Source: Metellina segmentata
Lineage: Eukaryota > Arthropoda > Arachnida > Araneae > Tetragnathidae
Direction of reading: 5' to 3'
DNA: 64,000 nt
NCBI GenBank assembly: GCA_947359465.1
Contig: OX375876.1
Span: 121,577,444-121,641,443 of the forward strand
This document shows positions 56,712 through 64,000 of this stretch, piece after piece (the first letter of the stretch is position 1; each line of letters begins with the position of its first letter). The notes beneath the pieces were generated by a model, which worked only from the letters and a program-made list of their open reading frames with translations, made no database searches and was not told the origin of the DNA. The translations under genes were made by a program, and so were the position numbers.

Positions 56712-57232
56712 CAGGCCTCGAAATAGATTTTTTAATACAGGTCTAACAAATGCACCTAAGTTTTTTAATTAAGTGCACTGATTATATTTTATAGGTACAC
56801 ATTTAAAAAAACGTAATACAAGAGTATTAATATAATGTAAGCTAGTTTATTATTTAGGTATGTTTAAATAGGTTCGAAGTAAATAAAAATATTTAAAATC
56901 GAAATTCTCCCTTCTCCTGCATACGGCTGTCGCGACAGTGACTTCAACATAGCTATCTGGAAAATGTTTCGATCATCGGAAAGTTCTGGGGCAGTGACAC
57001 AAGTAAACCTTCCTCCTGTATATACCCGTTATGACCCAGCGATTTTGTTTTCGAATTGTGTGTAGTTAGAGATTTTAATTACGTTTCTTTAGAGAGAGAG
57101 GTCGATACTAATAGTTTGTTCAAACATCAAAATAACATGAAACACGTTCCCACTGCGTGCACCTATCGGGAAAAAATTAGGTGCACAATTTTATTTTCAT
57201 GTGCACAGTGCACCCTTGTATTTTGAGCCCTG
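56712..57232. mobile_element. hAT-type MITE, 521 bp
   Basis: It begins CAGGCCTCGAAATAG and ends, read inward, CAGGGCTCAAAATACAAGG. It matches the 16316-17115 copy along its length except for the ~280-bp segment missing here. Flanks (ATTTAATG and TTTCAATG) match imperfectly. It ends just upstream of a TA tract. Confidence 0.88.
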
Positions 57233-57278
57233 GTTTCAATGTTACTGTTTTTTGTATATTTTATGTTACATATGTTTT

Positions 57279-57280
<2 letters not shown>

Positions 57281-57368
<88 letters not shown>
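57281..57368. repeat. Long (TA)n microsatellite
   Basis: A pure TA run of about 85 bp directly downstream of the MITE. Confidence 0.99.
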
Positions 57369-57371
<3 letters not shown>

Positions 57372-59560
57372 TTTATGTGAATAAAGATTATGTGATATTA
57401 TTAAAGATTATGTGATAGATTATGTGATATCCTTAGCATTTAACAAAATATTCCTCAAAGAATACACATCACAATACCAATACATTTACGGATTGACAAA
57501 AATTAGTAGCAAATGCGAAATCTCGTCAAACAGCTACGCGAATCATTTAATAAAACATGATCCGATAATGGCATATCAGAACAGCGACAGTATCAGTGAA
57601 ATTTAAAATGCAAACCAGACAATGTCAACTCTTCTCCTTATTGAAAAAAGTCACACCAAATAAAACCAGCTAAGGTTGGTACGAAAACCAGCTACCATTG
57701 TGCCGAGGGCGAATAAAAAATGTACAGCAAATTTATAAATAATGACTATGAAAAATAAACCGAATCATTTCACACACAAAAAAGTTTCCGCTACGGCAAA
57801 AAGAATGTTTTAAATAAATTTACCGCTGATTTTCCATAGCGCGTAGCTCTCAGCTGTCCTAAGTGATGTAAAAGTTCCGGAAAAGGATGGTGGAAAGAAA
57901 AGAAATCATCTCAAAGGATAAGATAAAAAAAAAATAGATTTTCTTGATTTTTTGCTGTGAAAGCGGTTATCCGCTTCAGCCTCCCATGAAATAAATGAAA
58001 TATGAAATCGACGGATGAAAAGAAATTCAAATTCAAGTCCTTAAAATCATCCAGGGCAAAAAGCAGTCTCTGTCTGTCACGCTTATTTCTTTCCACTGTC
58101 ATGAAATATAGATTTATATACAGATATATTTTCCTCTTCTTATATCCAGTGAGGCATTTTCTTCCCAAAACTTTAAGAACTCAAGTTAAATAATTTTTTT
58201 CGTCCTTCGGGTTTTGTATTTGCATTTCGAGGAATGGTACTATTCAAAAGTGGGTTCGATTTTATGCGAGATACTTTTTTGGCGTCTTTTGAGAGGGAAC
58301 CTTCTTCATCAGATAAAGATTGACCAATTTTCTTTTGAATGGACTGTAAAAATGCTTACTTTTTCTGGATTTGTTTTTTATCTCCTCGAAGAATTTGCAG
58401 TCTTTATTGGTTTCAGTTAGTTTCTTTGACGATTTCGTACAAAGCAAATAATTTTTTTTAATATTTTGAACTGTAGTGAAGTACTTTTCACTATTTTATT
58501 ATCATATATATTGCATAAAATTGTCAACAACAGGTGAAATGAATTTAAAACATTCCTTCACAGTGGAATTACCTTGAAATGAATATTCTTTTTCATGTAA
58601 AAGTGTATACTGGCCGAATTATAGATGTTGGGAAATATGAAATATTTCTTTACAAAATAATATTACACTAAGTAATAAATAATATTACATTTATTTATAT
58701 TTTTTACAAAAAATTATACAGAATAAAAAGCTGAAAAGTCTTAAGGAATAAAAAATCTAATCACTAAAATTTGCGAAATATTAACTTAGTGTTATCTAAC
58801 TAATATAGCAGAGAATAGCTAAAATAGTTTAAAATAAGCAGGCTTTTTAGCACTATATCATGTTACGATTATAAAATGAATTCTTTAAAATTAATAGCTT
58901 GTGTTTAACATTTTCTTATGGGAAATAGTTTCGCATTGCTTAAGACAAATATAAGGTATACAAGTAATTGCAGTCTAATTAAAAAAAAAGGAGATACCAT
59001 CAAAATATTATCGAAGAACAAGTCAATGGCAAAAGAATTAAGCGACTGCGATCTTTAAGTACAAAATAACTGCCAATGTGGTATTTAATTACGTCATTGA
59101 GCTACCCTATTCGCATTTTGTTTTGAAAAATTAAAATAAAAGAAAAATATATCAATATACTCTAACGGAATGAACATAAAAAATATTATATCTATACTCA
59201 TTAAAATTTGTATAACCCTTGATTTTAGAGTTAAAGATACCAATGCAATGCAGAAATAGTTTTAACACTAATTCAAATAAACATAGCAAATGAATGCCAT
59301 GTAAATTTCTGTTAATTTCTCAATTTGTTTCCTCATCATTTACTGCAAAATAATTTCGTAATACTGACGATGAATCTAAGCAACTTTGACATGCAAATAG
59401 TTAAAGTTCTACTTTGAAAACATTTGTTGCCATGAGATTAAAATCATCAAAGAACAAGTTAATAATGTTGCATAGAAATAATTTACTATTCAGAGAAATA
59501 TATTTCGAAGGTTTATTCCGAAAAAAATACAACAAAGCATAACAGAAACGGAATGTGAAA
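57369..59560. other. AT-rich stretch, nothing recognised
   Basis: Several 60-90 codon frames (for example 57911-58168 minus) show no known motif or conserved arrangement. Confidence 0.5.
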
Positions 59561-59569
59561 CAAGTAATA

Positions 59570-60442
59570 AAAAAACGTTAATTTGAATAATAAACTTCGT
59601 TTGATGTTTCATGATCTGTAACAAGATGATTCTCTAAAGTTCTATGATGCCATTAAAAAATACAAAATAAAATACCATTCGAATATACTGACTCACTCTG
59701 ACGTTATAACAAAAGTGGAAGGAGAAATAAATACGAATCAAAATTACGTGAAATGATAAATATAGTTCGACGTTTCATGATTTGTTAGACGATGCTTTTT
59801 TAAAGTTGTACGATGCCATTAACAAATAAAACATGTCATTTTTAACAAAAAAATATCGTTAAATATTAAAGTTTAATGAAATTTGGAAACTGGAACTTAT
59901 TTTTTTCAATTGTTTATAGTTTGTTGTTTCATAAGTGGCATTGAATAATACAAAAAAGAAATGGCTAGGAGCTTTTAGATAGTTAAAAATAGCTTGACAG
60001 CAATAAACTAAGTAATCGCGTTTCCTATTCGTTGCGTAAACTCAACAGTAATAAACTGTCCTTACGAATAAGAACATTAGTTTCCAACACACGAAAAGAA
60101 TTCCAATAAATTATTGTACGAATGTGGACATATATTAAGAGGACAATACTGCTTGCCACTTCTTTGAAATTGGAATACTTTTTGTTTTCTTTCAATTGGT
60201 TCAAAGTTTGCACGGCCTCATCAATGGCAATAGTATAAGAGTGAAGTTGCTTGGAGCTTTTATATATGCTAATTTCCTGCCAAGTCATTTTTAACTAAGT
60301 AATCGCGTTCTCCATTCATGGCGTTCACTCATCAGTAATTAACTGTCCTTATGAATAAGAACATTAGTTTCCAACACACGAAAGGAAGTCCAATGAATTA
60401 TTTCACGATTCGACACATATTAAGCGAAGTATAACACCCTTG
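59570..60442. repeat. Degenerate tandem repeats (~186 and ~285 bp)
   Basis: Block 1: CTTCGTTTGATGTTTCATGA (59597) recurs as GTTCGACGTTTCATGATTTG (59766), with TCTATGATGCCATTAA and TGTACGATGCCATTAA. Block 2: ACTAAGTAATCGCGTTTCCT (60007) recurs as ACTAAGTAATCGCGTTCTCC (60294), followed by AACTGTCCTTA-GAATAAGAA and CATTAGTTTCCAACACACGA in both. An 87-codon minus frame (60025-60288) lies inside one unit and is not recognised. Confidence 0.75.
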
Positions 60443-62507
60443 GAACAACAATCTTTTACTACAGAACCGCTTATTACACTCTTTGCCAATCACGCCACAG
60501 CAGCAGCAAGCCCCCCGAAGGTGGTGGACTGATTATTTTTTATTTTCACCCCAGCAGTCAAGACGGTACAATAACACGCCAGTCCAGAGACATCAACGGA
60601 AAAGGGAACCTTCGGGCAGATTCGCCTTTTGTCAGTCCCGGGTAATAACTCGGATGAAGGAAAAGTGTTTCTTGGGGAATTTTCTGTTCAGCCAACCCCT
60701 TTGACATCGCTTCTCATACCCAGTGGGTCATAATTAATAAGGGGAGATTTTCCTTCTTCCCGGTCTGGAACATAGTTCGTCCTTTGTGCGAAACCCTCGC
60801 AGCAATGGAAATGAGACGTGGAAGTGAGGTTTAATACTGTTATGTTCGATTTTGATTACATGTCCCATTAGGATTTTGGATGAGGGTTAGTTTTACTTAT
60901 TTATTGAATGATTGACTTAGGACTGAATCGGAAATGTTGAGTTTTCGATGCTCCTCTATGTCTATTGGATTGCCTGTCTGCAGCCTCTTTTGATAATTAA
61001 ACAGTCTTATCGATTGGTTTGGTTTGTCATTTCGGTTATTGTTTGCTATAGGAGAGCCTAAGTGAGCCAAATAGTCTTTTTAAAGATGATAATGATGATT
61101 AAGGATTTCATCACAAATATAATTCGAGATTCAATTCTAGATACAACACAGATACGGTATGGTAAATATATGATATTTTACAAATATCAAAAATATAACT
61201 AATTATTTTTGCTAGTAAAATTTGAAGAAATTATGTTCTTGATAGTTCAGACGCATGCGAATTCCTAATAATGCGTTTACTTATTGAAATGTAGTTTCCA
61301 TCCACACGGACTAAAATGATCATATGACAAATTCGACTTGGTGTGTGATGCATAATTCTTTTGATTATTAGCTGAGTAGATCCTAAAACTTTTGTGTCAA
61401 GATCCCTTTGAAAATTAAAAACAATAGTTGACATTTTGATAGTATAAAATAAAATGAGGCATATGTAGATCTGCATAAAACCATACTGATCCCAATTGTC
61501 TCGCTTAATATAGGAAGTAAAATATTTAGAGTATGTTAAATAGATTGTACAATGTTAAAACACGTTGCGATTTAGAGATAATAATTTAAAGTTCTCAAAC
61601 GTAATCGAAAGTTCTCAAATTCAATAAAAAGTAAATACGACCAACTCATTTAATTACTAAAACATGTTAAAATTGATATGTTGAAAAATTATAATAATTA
61701 TGAAATCAAAGCGTATACTATAATCTTTGTGGGTAAAAAAGAAGCTACATTTTAACAATTTGAGCATCAATGCTTTGTTTGATCAATTTTCATAAAACAA
61801 AGTTATGTGGTTCCTGTCATTCGCATTACAGAGAAACTACGCAACGTAAATACCAAACATTTTGCACAAAGGTACCTTATATAACAAGTATGTGTACCTT
61901 GAACTTCGATTTTTAAATTTAAAAGAATTTTAGATGTGAAAAGAAGTAGAAAAATCATGAATAACGAGACTCTTTGTATCCGTTGATTGCAGATAAGTTC
62001 GGTTTCTGCACCAGGTATCAAACTCCGATTGCGTTACCAGTATTGTTGAAGAAACAATTTTTTTTCTAAAAATTATTTCTACAAAATCCATATTCTATTT
62101 TTTTATGTTTAAACTTATTTTCACCAAACTTTGAAGTATTTTTTAACAATACAAAATAATATAATATAAATTTGAAAATTTCAGGAGATAGAAATAATTT
62201 TATAGACAAAATTTTACCACAATTATAACTATTATAGCTTTTATTTTGGAGGAAACGAATTTTTATTTAATAAGAGAAGAGCAAGATAAAAAAAAACCTA
62301 TCTGATAATAAATAATTCATTTTGGTACTTGGTATCTGACAACGCCAGAATGGATGCTTCATCTTTAAATCCATTTAGAATTCTTAGCATGTGCACCTGA
62401 CTTAAAGCAATAAAATGGGTTCCCATTTAGCCTTTCTTTGTTTTTTATTCTATGTAAGTAAATAGTTGTTTTTATCGATATATTTTATTCTTTTACAGAA
62501 TGTGATG
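60443..62507. other. No recognisable feature
   Basis: 60483-60704 (plus) has a Gln-rich frame without ATG support (CCACAGCAGCAGCAAG); not assigned. The rest is AT-rich and unmarked. Confidence 0.45.
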
Positions 62508-62650
62508 TCAGCTCAATGTGTTGACCTCGTCATCTTAACGTGGTTCAAAATTACTAGGTGTCATCTGCTTTTGCCATTAGGGTCTGATCCCATACAGTTG
62601 ACAATAGCCGTTGTCTTGTTCCACTGCGACCTAAATATAACTACATCTAA
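62508..62650 (+). mobile_element. SINE 3' half
   Basis: GACCTCGTCATCTTAACGTG, GTTCAAAATTACTAGGTGTC, TTAGGGTCTGATCCCATACA and CAATAGCCGTTGTCTTGTTC match the 3' half of the main SINE family in order. Confidence 0.85.
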
Positions 62651-64000
62651 AACTCTACCTTTCTTAGAATGAACGAAATTTTATTTATGTTTGTTGAGAT
62701 TAAGCTGCTATACTGCTGCATTTATGTCTTTTATTATTTAATATGTTAAAAATGAATTATTTAACTTAGATTTAATCTCTCACTCTCTCAAAAAAGAAGG
62801 AAGATTAGATAAGACTTTATCGATAAAGATGTGAGTTCATTTCTCAAAGGTCTAAGTATTTCTCGAAGGAGTATTTCGTTCAACTTTCCTCAGACGTCTT
62901 TGTTTAATTTACATATAATTAGGATTCCTTTCATAAAAAGAAAATCAGTAACGCCTACATTTATTTTATTTGTAACACATTAAATTATTGGATTTCATTG
63001 AAAGATGTACTCTACAATTAAGTAAATGAATATATAATTCTGAAGAAGGTCAGTGATTTCGTTCAGAAATCTAATGTCATAACTACAAAATGCCATAAGG
63101 ATTCGATTAGAACCTGCATATGTTAGGACTAAAGAACATTTTAAATGAAACAGCCAGTGTATAATGAAACAGCACGAAAATATCCGTGTGAACTAGGATT
63201 TTTTAATGAAAAAACCTTCACCTTAGAAGGTCCATGCTGTTTACTTTACGAGTTGAAGCTATTCTTATGCAACTTAAACGTTTCTTGAAAACTGTTTTGT
63301 TTCCTACAAGAAATGCTATCGAACGACCTGTTTTCGTAAAAAATTACAAACTGATCACACAATTTTTGCTTTGTCTACGAGAGATTTTCAGTGCCAAGGA
63401 ACAACTCGCTGGAAGACGAGGATTTTACAACCCGTTGATGCAGAGCTGAACGCGTATACGAAACACGAGTGCCATGTATATTTAGCTTTGCAGGAAAATT
63501 CTCTTACACAGAATTTTATTTTTAAAACATGCTGTGATATTTTGAATGAATAAACTCAGTTTTCAAGATGTGTTTCTGCAGTAAGAGAAATTAATGAGGA
63601 ATATCAATCAAATGAATCGTTACAGCTACACTCTACGGATATGAGCAATGACAACGGCGATTTTGTTTGACGTACTTCTAATGTCGCCAAGGAAAGAATC
63701 GTTTCCTAACTCTTTTCTGTCACAATTTTTTTTCCCTTTTACAACACACTTTTTGAACACATTTCAGAACGTTTTAAAAAGCATATTTTTTAAAAACTTT
63801 CACAAAAAGTAGTAAGCTTAAGCACATATCAAAACACATTTGTGAACCAGCAGAGAAATTGAGCTACGAATGTTGGGTAAGAATACCCTGAAATTTATCA
63901 ATTATACTAAATACAGTGGGCATGTTGAAAAAGAAAAAGGATTTACAAAAGAAAAAAAAGCAAGAAATAATACAACCTAATAACTTCAGAATTCTTTCGT
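62651..64000. other. Unrecognised; overlapping frames at 63234-63553
   Basis: Two overlapping plus frames (63234-63449 and 63371-63553) look like a single broken frame (CLREIFSAKEQLAGRRGFYN, then ELNAYTKHECHVYLALQENS). I do not recognise the product. It may be a transposon relic extending past the window edge. Confidence 0.35.

Overview
The window is AT-rich nuclear DNA of an arthropod. One conserved host exon is recognisable: the first immunoglobulin half-domain of a Beaten-path (Beat) type protein, a family known from arthropods. The Tc1 families and the style of the mobile elements resemble what I know from spider genomes, so a spider or other arachnid is my best guess. That guess is inference, not proof. 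No operons, CRISPR arrays or bacterial signals are present, and most short open frames are noise or broken transposases.

Layout. 1-2508 holds eleven 228-bp satellite monomers with signs of an eight-monomer higher-order period. 2.5-6.2 kb holds a SINE fragment, shared dispersed repeats, a stray diverged satellite monomer, a degenerate tandem array and a large inverted repeat. 6.2-7.4 kb is a complete but dead Tc1 element with TA flanks. 8383-8600 (minus) is the Beat-like exon with both splice sites; no partner exon was found. 9-15 kb has a MITE, a SINE copy, a non-autonomous Helitron, repeat-family copies and a Tc1 relic. 16-20 kb has a hAT-type MITE with a perfect 8-bp target duplication, and a mariner-like relic split by a 1.18-kb inverted-repeat element flanked by TTCCGGAA. 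22.7-29.6 kb is the densest transposase region. It holds a mariner N-terminus, a transposase relic of an uncharacterised family, and a Tc1 element interrupted by a 2560-bp long-TIR transposon with an 8-bp target duplication, followed by SINE copies and the 3' end of a non-LTR retrotransposon. 31-38 kb has a ~500-bp tandem duplication that provides an 'empty site' for a 685-bp inserted element, plus a dense cluster of SINE copies and a small hAT MITE. 38-43 kb has a 1367-bp element with TCAA flanks, a 29-bp minisatellite split by an internally deleted Tc1, and a repeat flanked by 190-bp direct repeats that itself carries a SINE. 43-57 kb has a 22-bp minisatellite, another SINE, a Tc1 relic, a ~205-bp tandem array split by a hAT MITE, a foldback element, a third hAT MITE and long TA tracts. 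57-64 kb is mostly featureless AT-rich DNA with a degenerate tandem array and one SINE fragment.

How it fits together. Apart from the Beat exon, nothing looks like functioning host coding sequence, so the window reads as intronic or intergenic DNA built up by layered insertions. Several insertions can be dated relative to each other because they interrupt recognisable older sequence. All transposases seen are broken by stops, frameshifts, deletions or a lost catalytic residue.
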